A DNA stretch of 64,000 nt, from assembly GCA_028820635.1 (NCBI GenBank), contig JAPPIG010000132.1, forward strand, positions 62,001-126,000, in the 5' to 3' direction. The DNA is from Candidatus Poribacteria bacterium. Its GTDB lineage: Bacteria; Poribacteria; WGA-4E; WGA-3G. The notes beneath the pieces were generated by a model that was not told where the DNA came from, did not search any database, and saw nothing but the letters and a program-made list of their open reading frames with translations. This document shows positions 43,447-53,248 of this stretch, in pieces. The stretch's first letter is position 1. Every line of letters begins with the position of its first letter. The translations under genes and the position numbers were made by a program.

Positions 43447-45480
43447 ATGATGTCCAACATCAGATTGTGTGCCATTAGGTTTCTCCTTCTCCACATCCTC
43501 TTTTTTTCTTTCGCTCATTTTCTTACGGTTTATGCGGAAGAAAATCAAGAGCCGATAGAACTTGATAAAATTGTCGTAACACCTGGCCGCTTTATGATTT
43601 ATGATGGCACGATCCCACAACTTTCGCTTTCAAAGGAGGAGATTGAAAGGTTTCCTTTAATAGACAACGACATCATGCGTTCAGGGCATATTTTACCGGG
43701 AGTTATTGCAAGTGATTATAGCGCTCGCTTCAGTGTAAGAGGTGGAGAAAAGGATGGTGTTTCAGTCAGATTAGATGGAATGGAACTTTATGATCCATAT
43801 CATTTACAAGATTTCGGTGGTGCAGTTTCGTTAGTTGGACTCGGTTTGATCCAACGTGCTGATCTGTTGATGGGCGGATTTCCAGCAGAATATGGTCAAA
43901 AGATGTCAGGCGTGTTTGATATGACAACCAAGGCACCGAATACAGAAAAGGTCTCAGCAAATTTTGGAATAGACCTCATCAACGCAACTGCTATGGTGGA
44001 AGGGCCTCTAACTGAAAAAGGTGGATGGATGCTGTCAGCACGCCGAGGGTACGTTGACCTAATCCTTGCACTCATAGATCTTGACGAAGAATATAAACCG
44101 CAATATGCTGATATCTACGGAAAACTGATATATCAGGTAACAGAGGCAGATACACTTTCCCTTAACGGATTGTACGGTTGGGATAAGAATCTGATACGTG
44201 TAGACGATACAGACAACAACTTAGATTCCTTATATGACAATTCAACCGCTTGGCTAAAATGGCGGCATGCGTTTGGCACTTCGTATTGGACAGATGTCTT
44301 TGTTTTTGGAGGCACATCAAGCCAAGACAGAACAACACGAAAAGTGGATTTTGACAATCGTGACTTCCGATTTTTTGGCACAAAAGCAGAACTCACAGTA
44401 AACGCATTAGAAAAACATACGTTTCGTACTGGTGTTGAGTGGCGTTGGTCGACTGCACAATATGATTACAACGTTCAAGAGCGGCAAGCAGGCATAAACA
44501 GATACAAACCAATTCGCACAAATATTGACGACAGCGGGAGTGACATCAAATTATTCCTGCAAGATGAGTGGCAGATTCATCCGAAACTTGCTCTTAATGT
44601 AGGTGGTCGTTATATTGTGCAGAACTATCGGAATGCAGATGTTCAAAACTATGAAATTGGTCCCCGTGTGGCGATCGCGGTGAGTCCAAAGAAAAACTTA
44701 GTATTCCGAGGCGCATGGGGTATCTATCATCAACCTGTCGACTTGATGTCAGTGCCTGTTGAAGATAATATAAAAACCGTCGGGCGTGCCGAACAGGCTA
44801 TGCATTACATTCTGGGATGTGAATATAGTCGTGGCAACAATTTCCTGGTTCGCCTTGAGGGTTATTACAAGAAATTTGACAATCTGGTTGGTAGACTTAG
44901 AGAATTCGGACGACAAATGCAAATTTTCACAGCCCCAGAATCCGCTGATGCGAAGGGATTTGACATTTTCGCGACACAGGCAGTTTCACCACGTTTGACT
45001 TGGGGACTCGGTTACGCTTACGGCATCGCAAAAGAAACATCGGGAAACACAACAATATTTCGGCAGTATGATCGACGGCATTCACTCTTTCTAAGTAGTA
45101 GCCATCAGCTTTCATCCACATGGCACCTCTATCTCAGTTGGCGTTTTCACACTGGTGATCCGAGAACGCCTTTGACTCACGAAGAAGTCGCATTACCAGA
45201 TGGAAACATCGGTTGTGACCGACAGTTTGGCGAAACGCATTCGGAGCGATTGCCTGCATTCCATAGTCTCGATTTTCGGATTACAAAACGAAACCCTTAC
45301 AAGCGTTGGAATCTCACATGGTATTTTCAGATTTTAAACCTATATAATCATACCAATGTAGACCAATATGCGTTCAGTGAAGTACGGGATGAAGAAACAG
45401 GGACTATTACCGGCTGTGCAATTGAGGAAGAACCCCTTCTTCCAATTATTCCTACGTTAGGCATGACGATTACATTTTAA
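43447..45480 (+). CDS. TonB-dependent outer-membrane receptor
   Basis: 677 residues. Signal peptide at the N-terminus (RFLLLHILFFSFAHFLTVYA), then the plug domain (GVIASDYSARFSVRGGEKDG, LDGMELYDPYHLQDFGG, GGFPAEYGQKMSGVFDM) and a beta-barrel of about 20 strands ending in the aromatic TLGMTITF. The protein should import a substrate across the outer membrane with TonB energy. It is shorter than siderophore receptors and has no recognisable TonB box beyond a short IELDKIVVTP stretch. The ATG at 43450 is an alternative to 43447. A rhodanese gene follows by 32 nt; the substrate is not predicted. Confidence 0.86.
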   Translation: MMSNIRLCAIRFLLLHILFFSFAHFLTVYAEENQEPIELDKIVVTPGRFMIYDGTIPQLSLSKEEIERFPLIDNDIMRSGHILPGVIASDYSARFSVRGGEKDGVSVRLDGMELYDPYHLQDFGGAVSLVGLGLIQRADLLMGGFPAEYGQKMSGVFDMTTKAPNTEKVSANFGIDLINATAMVEGPLTEKGGWMLSARRGYVDLILALIDLDEEYKPQYADIYGKLIYQVTEADTLSLNGLYGWDKNLIRVDDTDNNLDSLYDNSTAWLKWRHAFGTSYWTDVFVFGGTSSQDRTTRKVDFDNRDFRFFGTKAELTVNALEKHTFRTGVEWRWSTAQYDYNVQERQAGINRYKPIRTNIDDSGSDIKLFLQDEWQIHPKLALNVGGRYIVQNYRNADVQNYEIGPRVAIAVSPKKNLVFRGAWGIYHQPVDLMSVPVEDNIKTVGRAEQAMHYILGCEYSRGNNFLVRLEGYYKKFDNLVGRLREFGRQMQIFTAPESADAKGFDIFATQAVSPRLTWGLGYAYGIAKETSGNTTIFRQYDRRHSLFLSSSHQLSSTWHLYLSWRFHTGDPRTPLTHEEVALPDGNIGCDRQFGETHSERLPAFHSLDFRITKRNPYKRWNLTWYFQILNLYNHTNVDQYAFSEVRDEETGTITGCAIEEEPLLPIIPTLGMTITF

Positions 45481-45512
45481 TCAAGTATATTTATTTTGGA
45501 CGAAGAACAGAA

Positions 45513-45953
45513 ATGTTTAAGCGTATTAGAGAATTGTTATATAAAATCTGGGATTCCGTCAGAACCTCACGAGGCAACTTTCTACCACGGGTAGCACCAA
45601 GTGTAGAAGAGGCAATCTTACCTTATGATCCCGAAGATTACGTTATCCTACCAAATGAACTTAAACAGATGCTGGATGCTGGTAGGGATTTTGTCTTACT
45701 TGATGTAAGGGAAACATGGGAATACCAACTTGTTCATATAGACGGGGCAGTGTCTATCCCCCTCGGTGAACTACCGAGGCGGTTTCGTGAACTTTCACCC
45801 GTAGATGAAATCGTCGTTTACTGTCATCATGGCATGCGGAGTCTTGATGCCGCATACCTTCTACAACAACTTGGGTTCAAGTCGGTACTCAGCGTTGCTG
45901 GCGGAATTGATAGGTGGGCAAATGAGGTTGACCATGAACTTCAACGTTACTAA
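45513..45953 (+). CDS. Rhodanese-domain protein
   Basis: 146 residues. The rhodanese fold covers residues about 45-145, with LLDVRETWEYQLVHIDGAVS and the active Cys104 in VVYCHHGMRSLDAA, where the loop CHHGMRS would carry the persulfide. The first 40 residues are basic and form a short extension. It follows the TonB receptor closely and may be co-transcribed; the SD is weak (GAAGAAC). Role in sulfur transfer is inferred from the fold. Confidence 0.85.
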   Translation: MFKRIRELLYKIWDSVRTSRGNFLPRVAPSVEEAILPYDPEDYVILPNELKQMLDAGRDFVLLDVRETWEYQLVHIDGAVSIPLGELPRRFRELSPVDEIVVYCHHGMRSLDAAYLLQQLGFKSVLSVAGGIDRWANEVDHELQRY

Positions 45954-45989
45954 TTTTTCCCAGAGTCCGCGTAAGCCCTGAAACCGCCA

Positions 45990-47381
45990 CTATTCACCTT
46001 CTCTAAAATCTTGACTTTGCAATCCATAACTCTGCATACGATGCTGAAGTTGACGGCGAGAGATGCCCAACAATTCTGCCGCCTTCGTTTGTGTGCCGTT
46101 TGTTTTAGCCAAAGCCGCACACACATATTCCTTGATAATCTCGTCCAATGCCACACCACTCTCAGGGATGTCAATCTCAAAATCTGTAGATGGTAGTGAG
46201 GTATCCAAAATTTCAGGCGGTAACTCGTCTAAGTCAATGGAAGCGTTTTCAGATAAAACATAGATACGATGCAGATAGTTTTCCAATTGGCGCACGTTCC
46301 CAGGCCAATCATAACGGCAAAGAGCAGACATGGCACGTTGTGAAACTTGTTTTGGTTCTGCATCCACGTATTCATCGCTAAACTTTTGAATTAAGTAATT
46401 CACAAGTATTGGAATATCCTCAACACGTTCACGAAGCGGTGGAAGATGGAGCGGAATGACGTTTAAGCGGAAGTAGAGATCAGAACGAAAAGTGCCGTCT
46501 TTTACCGCTTCAACCAGATTTTTATTCGTTGCGGCAATAACACATACATCAACTTTTATATTCTCACTACCGCCAATTCTGCGTATCTCATGTTTTTCTA
46601 ATACATGTAAAAGTGTGCTTTGCGTCTGGACAGAAATATCCCCAATTTCATCAAGAAAGAGGGTGCCGGTATCAGCAACTTCAAAAATACCTTTCTTTTG
46701 TTGGATTGCGTCTGTGAATGCACCTTTTTCATGACCAAACAGTTCGCTTTCAATTAAGGTTTCTGCGATGGCACCACAATTTATTGAGACGAAAGGTTTA
46801 TCTTTGCGATTTCCATATTCGTGTAGCGCACGCGCAACAAGACTTTTACCACTACCCGTTTCACCTGTGATGAGAACCTGCTTAACCCCTCGGTGAATGA
46901 CTCTCGCCATGTTTTTGAAGAGTTGTTGCATTTTTTCACTTTCACCCACGATATAATCAACTTCAATATCAGGAGACGTGTCGTCCGAATCAGGTTCACC
47001 TTCAGTTAAAGCCCCGCGAGTTTGTAATGCCCTACCGACCTCTCGCTTAAGCACATCAATCTGAATCGGTTTTTCAAGGTAATAGAATGCTCCCTCATGC
47101 GCGACAAGGTTAACGGCATCATTGAGTTCAGCGAATGCAGTTATAATCAACACCGGCAATCCAGGATCAATCTTTTTTATCTCTCGGAGTAGGTCCCGCC
47201 CATCAAACCGAGAAGACATCCACATATCGCTAATCACGATGTCAAACATCTGTTCTTTAATTTTTTCAAGTGCTGATTTGCTATCTTCAACCGTTTCTAC
47301 ATCGTATCCTTCGCGTTGCAAGATACGTTGTAGAATAGTAAGTTGTGCTTTGTCGTCGTCTACAATCAAAATTGATGGCAT
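45990..47381 (-). CDS. NtrC-type response regulator (GAFTDA variant)
   Basis: 463 residues from the ATG at 47381 (GGAG 8 nt upstream). Receiver domain 1-120 with phospho-acceptor D52 (ISDMWMSS), acidic DDD pocket 8-10 and K104. AAA+ domain about 145-385: Walker A GETGSGKS, Walker B GTLFLDEIGD; the sigma54-contact loop at 220-225 reads GAFTDA instead of GAFTGA. C-terminal Fis HTH (TQTKAAELLGISRRQLQHRM). It is 34 nt after the histidine kinase gene and forms a two-component pair with it. The Asp in loop L1 is a change at a normally conserved Gly and could alter sigma54 contact. Confidence 0.92.
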   Translation of the reverse strand: MPSILIVDDDKAQLTILQRILQREGYDVETVEDSKSALEKIKEQMFDIVISDMWMSSRFDGRDLLREIKKIDPGLPVLIITAFAELNDAVNLVAHEGAFYYLEKPIQIDVLKREVGRALQTRGALTEGEPDSDDTSPDIEVDYIVGESEKMQQLFKNMARVIHRGVKQVLITGETGSGKSLVARALHEYGNRKDKPFVSINCGAIAETLIESELFGHEKGAFTDAIQQKKGIFEVADTGTLFLDEIGDISVQTQSTLLHVLEKHEIRRIGGSENIKVDVCVIAATNKNLVEAVKDGTFRSDLYFRLNVIPLHLPPLRERVEDIPILVNYLIQKFSDEYVDAEPKQVSQRAMSALCRYDWPGNVRQLENYLHRIYVLSENASIDLDELPPEILDTSLPSTDFEIDIPESGVALDEIIKEYVCAALAKTNGTQTKAAELLGISRRQLQHRMQSYGLQSQDFREGE

Positions 47382-47415
47382 TTCTAATATCTCCATTAAA
47401 GGGAATCTTTGCAAA

Positions 47416-49266
47416 CTACACTTTCTGGAAGTCCTCATTTTCTTCTAACTTCAAACTGCTAATCTCTTGTGGCTTTTTAACAGGAAAAGTAATTTTAAAA
47501 GCCGTTCCCATACCAATTTTGCTTCTCACTTCAACCTTGCCTTGATGTGCAGTGATAACTTGGTGTGAAACCGCAAGCCCCAGACCGGCACCACCATCCG
47601 CTTCTTTTGTTGTGAAATAGGCATCGTAAATCCGTTCCTGATTTTCCTCTGGAATGCCAATTCCTGTATCTCGAATTTCAAGCACAACGTAAAAAACACC
47701 GCCTATCTCTTCTAAGGTTGTCGTCAGATAAATACTTCCACCTTTCGGCATTGCCTGTATGCTATTTTGCACAAAATTGAAAATTGTTTGACGCGTTAGC
47801 ATCTCATCTAATTGCATATCTGGGAGTTCTGGATCAAAATCCCGAATGATTTGAACTTCTGCTTCTTCTGTAACAAGTACAAATTCAGATAAAACAGAAT
47901 CCAAGAGGCCATTCAAATTTACCGTTGTTAACTTAAGCTTCTGTGGTCGGTTGAGTGTTAGAAATTGTTCTGAAGTCTGTTTTAAGTCCTGAATTTTCTC
48001 GTCTACAATATCTAAAAATTCTTTAGCCTCTTCAATGTCTTCAGGACTGATTTTGGGTTGAGAGAAGATCGATTTTAAATGTTGTGCTGTCATACCGATT
48101 GAATTCAAAGGATTACGAATTTCGTGTGCAACTCCAGCAGCAAATTGTCCAAGTGCAGCAATTTTTCTTGAGTGTGATGTTTTTAACTGGACAAACATTC
48201 GAACCAAATTACGGGTAGCTTTGCTGATTTCATCTGAGCCATAAGTCCGATGTAAGTAGGATGAGAAGTTACCCGTTTCAGCATTCTGAATAATTTCGGT
48301 CATCCGCGCAAGTGGTTTTATAATTAAGTGGTTCGTCATCAAGTCTATAAGAACAACAAGGAACACACCGACGATGATGATAAAAATTGCATGCGTTAAA
48401 AGTGATGAACGGATAGATTTCGCAATATACGGCACATCAAATAACACTCGGATATAACCACTGTTAGCATGCGCCGTGTGAATCCAGAAATTATTTTCCT
48501 CCAACCACAAATTATATACGTGCCCTGTTTCTATATCTGTGATTTGCCATCGGTTATTTTCTTCATCTACTGCCACTGTGGCATCTGGAGACAGATTAAT
48601 ATTATTAGATACAAACATCCGATACAAATCAAAATGAAATTTACCCTGGTTAAGAAGTGTTAGATAAATGAACTCAGGTCCAACCTCCTCAATTAAAACT
48701 TGTGTGTCCGGTGACAAACCAAATTTTTCGCGGACACGCTTTTCCCGCGCCTCAAGTGTCTCAGGTGGAATTTGGTCAACGTTTTCGATTGTTTGAGATT
48801 CCAACTTCTTTGGTGAAATTGTATACTTAACAATGACAGATGTTGCGTCTTGCCCCTCCATCGTATCAATTTTTGCCCCGTATGTTTTAATCTGATGAAT
48901 GTCGTCTTCCCCTAAGAAAAAAACGGTTGTCTCGTCTTGTGCAAGTAAACTCGAACGCACGCGCGTATTCTCTAAAGTAACTTGGACATTCAGAACATCC
49001 TGCATATCAGGAGTTTGTTTAAGTCTAAGAAGCAGCTGATCAATTTTTTCGGCATTAAATGCTTGTGATGTTGTGAGTTCTGTAACAACAGCGTTAAGGA
49101 TAGTGTTTTCTACGATCCTTTTTATTGTAGCACCCCGTTCCGCACCTAAGGCGTGAAGCCCACTCATCTCTCTACGCATCCTAACACTGTCCAAAAAATA
49201 GAAAGCGACGAGCACAGCAATAACCGTTAAATTTATGATTAACGAATACTTCCACTGCAGACGCAT
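47416..49266 (-). CDS. Sensor histidine kinase
   Basis: 616 residues. Membrane helices at about 8-26 and 289-309 enclose a sensor domain of about 260 residues in the periplasm; no known sensor fold was recognised. HAMP about 310-365, HisKA with phospho-acceptor His381 (GVAHEIRNPLNSI), HATPase about 470-600 (QNSIQAMPKGG, DTGIGIPEENQERIYDAYF, GGAGLGLAVSHQV). The C-terminus ends in an acidic tail. It starts 2 nt after the glycerol kinase stop and is followed by the NtrC-type regulator, so the three form one transcription unit. The signal may relate to glycerol or membrane lipid state, which is inference. Confidence 0.92.
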   Translation of the reverse strand: MRLQWKYSLIINLTVIAVLVAFYFLDSVRMRREMSGLHALGAERGATIKRIVENTILNAVVTELTTSQAFNAEKIDQLLLRLKQTPDMQDVLNVQVTLENTRVRSSLLAQDETTVFFLGEDDIHQIKTYGAKIDTMEGQDATSVIVKYTISPKKLESQTIENVDQIPPETLEAREKRVREKFGLSPDTQVLIEEVGPEFIYLTLLNQGKFHFDLYRMFVSNNINLSPDATVAVDEENNRWQITDIETGHVYNLWLEENNFWIHTAHANSGYIRVLFDVPYIAKSIRSSLLTHAIFIIIVGVFLVVLIDLMTNHLIIKPLARMTEIIQNAETGNFSSYLHRTYGSDEISKATRNLVRMFVQLKTSHSRKIAALGQFAAGVAHEIRNPLNSIGMTAQHLKSIFSQPKISPEDIEEAKEFLDIVDEKIQDLKQTSEQFLTLNRPQKLKLTTVNLNGLLDSVLSEFVLVTEEAEVQIIRDFDPELPDMQLDEMLTRQTIFNFVQNSIQAMPKGGSIYLTTTLEEIGGVFYVVLEIRDTGIGIPEENQERIYDAYFTTKEADGGAGLGLAVSHQVITAHQGKVEVRSKIGMGTAFKITFPVKKPQEISSLKLEENEDFQKV

Positions 49267-49268
49267 CG

Positions 49269-50768
49269 CTACACCTCATTTGCATCACGACTTAACCTTT
49301 GAATTGCATCGCACCAACCAGCGAGTTTTTCATTTCGTTGCTGAACGTCTATCCGAGGGAAAAAGATACGGTCTATTTTTCGGTAGTTCTCAAGTTCATC
49401 AATATTCTTCCAAACACCAGCAGTAATTCCTGCCAGATAAGCAGCACCGAGTCCAGTCGTTTCAATCCGTTCAGGACGTTCCACATCTATACCCAAAATA
49501 TCTGCTTGAAACTGCATCAAGAAATTATTAGCGACTGCTCCACCATCAACGCGCAACCGTTGCAGCGGAGTATCTGCATCCGCCACCATCGCACTGACCA
49601 CATCTGCTGATTGATAGGCAATCGATTCCAATGTGGCTCGGACAATATGTTCGCGAGTTGTGCCTCGTGTGAGTCCAAACATAGCGCCCCTCACTTCAGC
49701 ATTCCAATAGGGTGCACCAAGGCCGGTGAATGCTGGTACAACGATGACACCTTCTGAATCATCTACACGGTTGGCAATAACCTCTGTATCTTCTGCAGAT
49801 TCTATTATTTGTAAACCATCTCTGAGCCATTGCACAGCAGCACCAGCAATAAATACACTCCCTTCCAACGCATACACAGGTTTAGCATCAAGGCTACAAG
49901 CAAGTGTCGTCAAGAGTCCGGATTCTGATTCAACTCGATCCGAACCGGTATTTAACATCAGAAAACAACCTGTGCCGTAGGTATTCTTCACCATACCCGA
50001 TTGCCAGCAGAGTTGGCCGAACAACGCAGATTGCTGATCACCCGCAACACCTGCAATTGGCGTTCCTTCCAAAAGGGGAATTTGCGCTTTTCCAAAAAGA
50101 CTTGCAGATGGACAGACTTCAGGTAAAATGGGTTTCGGGACATTAAAAATTTCTAAAAGTGTATCATCCCAAGAAAGTGTATCAATGTTAAAGAGTAAAG
50201 TTCTTGATGCGTTTGTGTAATCAGTTTTATGAACTGTGCCGTTTGTCAACTTCCATAGAAGCCATGTATCAATAGTCCCGAAAGCGAGTTCACCACGTTC
50301 TGCCTTTTCCCGTGCTCCGCTTACTTTATCCAGAATCCATGCTACCTTTGTACCTGAGAAATAAGGATCAATCACAAGTCCAGTTTTGGTTTTTACTTGT
50401 GCTACTATATCTTCCTGTGTGTTGAGTTCTGCGCAGATGTTAGCGGTGCGGCGACATTGCCACACAATCGCTGGATAAATCGGTTTTCCAGTCTTACGAT
50501 CCCATATAACAGTGGTTTCACGTTGATTGGTAATACCGATTGCCGAGATATTACTTTCTATCTCAAGGGCATGCAACGCATCTACAATAGCGTTCTGTGT
50601 TACATCCCAAATCTCATCGGGGTCATGTTCTACCCATCCGGGACGTGGGTAATGCTGAGCGAATTCCTGATACCCTTGTGATACAATTTCACCTTGGGCA
50701 TCTACAAGTAGTACCGTCGTCCCAGTCGTCCCTTGGTCAATTGAGAGGATGTAAGCAGAACGTGGCAT
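49269..50768 (-). CDS. glpK: Glycerol kinase
   Basis: 499 residues, the standard length. It phosphorylates glycerol to glycerol 3-phosphate with ATP. The FGGY kinase pattern is present: LSIDQGTTGTTVLLVDAQG, WVEHDPDEIW, GITNQRETTVIWDRKTGKP, GVAGDQQSALFGQ, GTGCFLMLNTG and the adenosine motif RVDGGAVANNFLMQFQADIL. No glpF or glpD is adjacent; instead a histidine kinase and NtrC-type regulator follow, an unusual downstream pairing. The upstream minus-strand promoter is TTGATT, 17 nt, TAAAAT (50802-50830). Confidence 0.95.
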   Translation of the reverse strand: MPRSAYILSIDQGTTGTTVLLVDAQGEIVSQGYQEFAQHYPRPGWVEHDPDEIWDVTQNAIVDALHALEIESNISAIGITNQRETTVIWDRKTGKPIYPAIVWQCRRTANICAELNTQEDIVAQVKTKTGLVIDPYFSGTKVAWILDKVSGAREKAERGELAFGTIDTWLLWKLTNGTVHKTDYTNASRTLLFNIDTLSWDDTLLEIFNVPKPILPEVCPSASLFGKAQIPLLEGTPIAGVAGDQQSALFGQLCWQSGMVKNTYGTGCFLMLNTGSDRVESESGLLTTLACSLDAKPVYALEGSVFIAGAAVQWLRDGLQIIESAEDTEVIANRVDDSEGVIVVPAFTGLGAPYWNAEVRGAMFGLTRGTTREHIVRATLESIAYQSADVVSAMVADADTPLQRLRVDGGAVANNFLMQFQADILGIDVERPERIETTGLGAAYLAGITAGVWKNIDELENYRKIDRIFFPRIDVQQRNEKLAGWCDAIQRLSRDANEV

Positions 50769-50801
50769 TTCTTAGTCCCGATACATATCTGATTTTCCTC
50801 T

Positions 50802-50830
50802 ATTTTAGCCCAAACCTTGAAGTAAATCAA
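50802..50830 (-). promoter_or_regulatory. Promoter of the glpK operon
   Basis: Minus strand TTGATT (50825-50830), 17-nt spacer, TAAAAT (50802-50807). Confidence 0.5.
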
Positions 50831-50930
50831 GCGAAAATCTAAATCCGACAGACGGTATGCTTACGCAACGCTGATGTGTGTATCTAAATTCGCCTCGTTG
50901 TTATGAGAAAAACAGTTAGGTTTTAAAAAG

Positions 50931-50959
50931 TTGCAAATTCAACATAAAGGTGCTATAAT
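50931..50959 (+). promoter_or_regulatory. Upstream promoter of the S55 peptidase gene
   Basis: TTGCAA (50931-50936), 17-nt spacer, TATAAT (50954-50959). The transcript would begin inside an inverted repeat, TTATCCATAGTT (50959-50970) with AACTATGGATAA (51023-51034). Confidence 0.6.
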
Positions 50960-51115
50960 TATCCATAGTTATAATCAAGAAGGAATACGTTACTTCTGAT
51001 TGCACTATCACTTGTTTCTGTCAACTATGGATAACTGGAGAATTACAGGACATTTGACAGGAAGTTCAGGATTGGTATTTTACGCCGGAACATTCATAAA
51101 AAAATATATTTTAGG

Positions 51116-51144
51116 TTGACATGACTCACAGAACATGGTATCTT
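51116..51144 (+). promoter_or_regulatory. Second promoter of the S55 peptidase gene
   Basis: TTGACA (51116-51121), 17-nt spacer, TATCTT (51139-51144), about 160 nt before the GTG start. Apart from the two promoters and the inverted repeat the gap 50769-51306 has no gene. Confidence 0.6.
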
Positions 51145-51306
51145 AAATCAATTGGAAATAAACTAATTTTTGAAACTTAAGTCATTTTGTGTGGCGAAAA
51201 TCTACACACCTCTACTTTTCAGAGAATCCTCAGTTTCTATTTGCAGAATCTTCATACTTGTCCACACGATAATCAATTTTCAAAAAATCAAAGAGGAGTT
51301 AAAATT

Positions 51307-53190
51307 GTGAAAAAAGTTTTGCTTTGTGCACTTGTGGCATTTTGCTTAGCTGCATTCCACGCGAATGCACAGATTAAATGGGACGCTAAAGAGTTTATGT
51401 CGTTGTCTGACGTTAAACCAGGCATGGAAGGAAAAGGGTACACCGTATTTTCCGGAACAGAGGTTGAGGAATTTGATTTAGTAGTAGTGAGTGTTGAGTA
51501 TAACTACGTACCTGGTTGGCATGTGGTATGGGTAAAAGGCACGAGCGAGAACTTCAAGCGTACTGGTGGCGCAGGCGGCATGAGCGGCAGTCCTATTTAC
51601 ATTAATGGTAGACTCATGGGAGCACTGTCACTTGCTGCTTGGGATCAGCGCGAACATGCCAACATCGTTGGGATAACACCTATTGAACTCATGATAAAAG
51701 TCGCAGAACGCGGCATGGAACCTAACTTAAGATATGCAGGTGCTAAATTCTTAGACCTTGGCTCCGAATATGTATCGGAAGGTCTTGATATGGTTCCTTC
51801 TCTTATTCCTGAAGGCAATAGAGGGTTGCTACAAAACAATCTTGATAATAGGAACCAGACATCAAGAAACAACCTATATACGCGAGAAAATTCAATGCAG
51901 TTGGCAATGCCTATCGCTCTCCCAAGGCTTGATGCAGCAACGATGCAGCTTCTAAAACCGCATTTTGACAGATGGAACATGATACCTGTCCAAGCAGCCG
52001 GGGGGGGCGGCAACGGAAGAAAATCACCTGTAGAGAAAGGGCAAATAATCGGCACAGAATTTGTCCGTGGAGACTATACCGCCTTCGGTTATGGAACTAT
52101 CACCTATATTGATGGCAACGAATTATTAGCGTACGGACATTCAGCTGGTGGTGAAGGCAATGTAAACCTACCGCTCTCTGGAGGTTTTGTACATTATATT
52201 TTGCCACGAATCAGTCGGTCATCCAAAATAGCGTCTCCAACGCAACTGATCGGAACTTTAGTACAAGATCGTGATCCAGCAATTGCTGGGTTGATTAAGA
52301 AACTTCCGAACACACATCACTATATCCCGGTAACAGCAAAACTCCAAACATCTGATAAGAAAGTGCATGATGTGTACTATGAAGTGATCCGAGAACCGTT
52401 TTTCTCACCGTTATATACGGGAATTGCTATTTCCAATATAGTTAGTGGGATGGAATTCGCTTTTAATGACCATACAGTCAACACAAAGGCAACAATCACA
52501 CTTAAGGATCATCCAGACTTGGATACTCAGAAAATTGTCTTAAGAAACATTTTTTCTTCAAGCGGATCTCCTGGATTTAATGTTTCACGGATAGTTACGA
52601 ATCCGATGCGCGATCTGATATCTAACCCGTATGCTAAACTCAAAGTAGAGTCTGTGAACTTTGATATAAAAATTGAGGATAAGCGGAAAACGGCCTCAAT
52701 TCTAACAGCTCGGGTTGATAAGCTTGCATATCGGCCAGGTGAAGAAGTAAAAATGACTTTTACGATACGCCCCTATCTTGAGCAGCCGATGCCATTAACA
52801 GGAACAATTAAAATTCCGAAGGATACACCTGATGGGATTGTTTTGCTTCGTGCGATGAGTTCAAGTTCATATCAATTATGGAAGCGTTCTCGTGCCCCTG
52901 GTGTTTCTCGTCCGAAAAACATCAATCAATTGGTCAAATTGTTGCAAAGCGACGAACCTAACACAAATCTTATCTTAGAACTTTCGGCACAACAGCCAGG
53001 ATTAACCGTTCAGGGTGAAGAATTCCCCGATCTTCCGATTTCGGTCATGTCTGTGATGAACACGGCTATGCGGATTGGAGAAAGTGGATATACGGTTGGA
53101 ACAACTTTACACACTGACAAAGTTGAAACAGACTACATCATTGTTGGTAGTGCTTCAATGGCTATCGCCGTTAATAGAAATGCTCAATAA
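51307..53190 (+). CDS. SpoIVB-type S55 serine peptidase
   Basis: 627 residues from the GTG at 51307, with GAGGAG upstream; a longer frame starting at 51187 runs through the leader. Signal peptide MKKVLLCALVAFCLAAFHAN. The peptidase S55 domain is marked by KPGMEGKGYTVFSGTEVEEF near residues 37-56 and by GGMSGSPIYINGRLMGAL, which holds the catalytic Ser, with the His supplied upstream in the fold (LAYGHSAGGEGNVNLP region). The C-terminal part looks like beta-sandwich repeats (VDKLAYRPGEEVKMTFTI). Known S55 peptidases act in spore signalling; related proteins in non-sporulating bacteria are exported regulatory proteases. A beta-propeller gene follows after 58 nt. Confidence 0.88.
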   Translation: MKKVLLCALVAFCLAAFHANAQIKWDAKEFMSLSDVKPGMEGKGYTVFSGTEVEEFDLVVVSVEYNYVPGWHVVWVKGTSENFKRTGGAGGMSGSPIYINGRLMGALSLAAWDQREHANIVGITPIELMIKVAERGMEPNLRYAGAKFLDLGSEYVSEGLDMVPSLIPEGNRGLLQNNLDNRNQTSRNNLYTRENSMQLAMPIALPRLDAATMQLLKPHFDRWNMIPVQAAGGGGNGRKSPVEKGQIIGTEFVRGDYTAFGYGTITYIDGNELLAYGHSAGGEGNVNLPLSGGFVHYILPRISRSSKIASPTQLIGTLVQDRDPAIAGLIKKLPNTHHYIPVTAKLQTSDKKVHDVYYEVIREPFFSPLYTGIAISNIVSGMEFAFNDHTVNTKATITLKDHPDLDTQKIVLRNIFSSSGSPGFNVSRIVTNPMRDLISNPYAKLKVESVNFDIKIEDKRKTASILTARVDKLAYRPGEEVKMTFTIRPYLEQPMPLTGTIKIPKDTPDGIVLLRAMSSSSYQLWKRSRAPGVSRPKNINQLVKLLQSDEPNTNLILELSAQQPGLTVQGEEFPDLPISVMSVMNTAMRIGESGYTVGTTLHTDKVETDYIIVGSASMAIAVNRNAQ

Positions 53191-53248
53191 CCTAAACTTA
53201 GGATTTCATTATTTCATATTTTGCGCAATTAACAGGAGGATATGTTTT

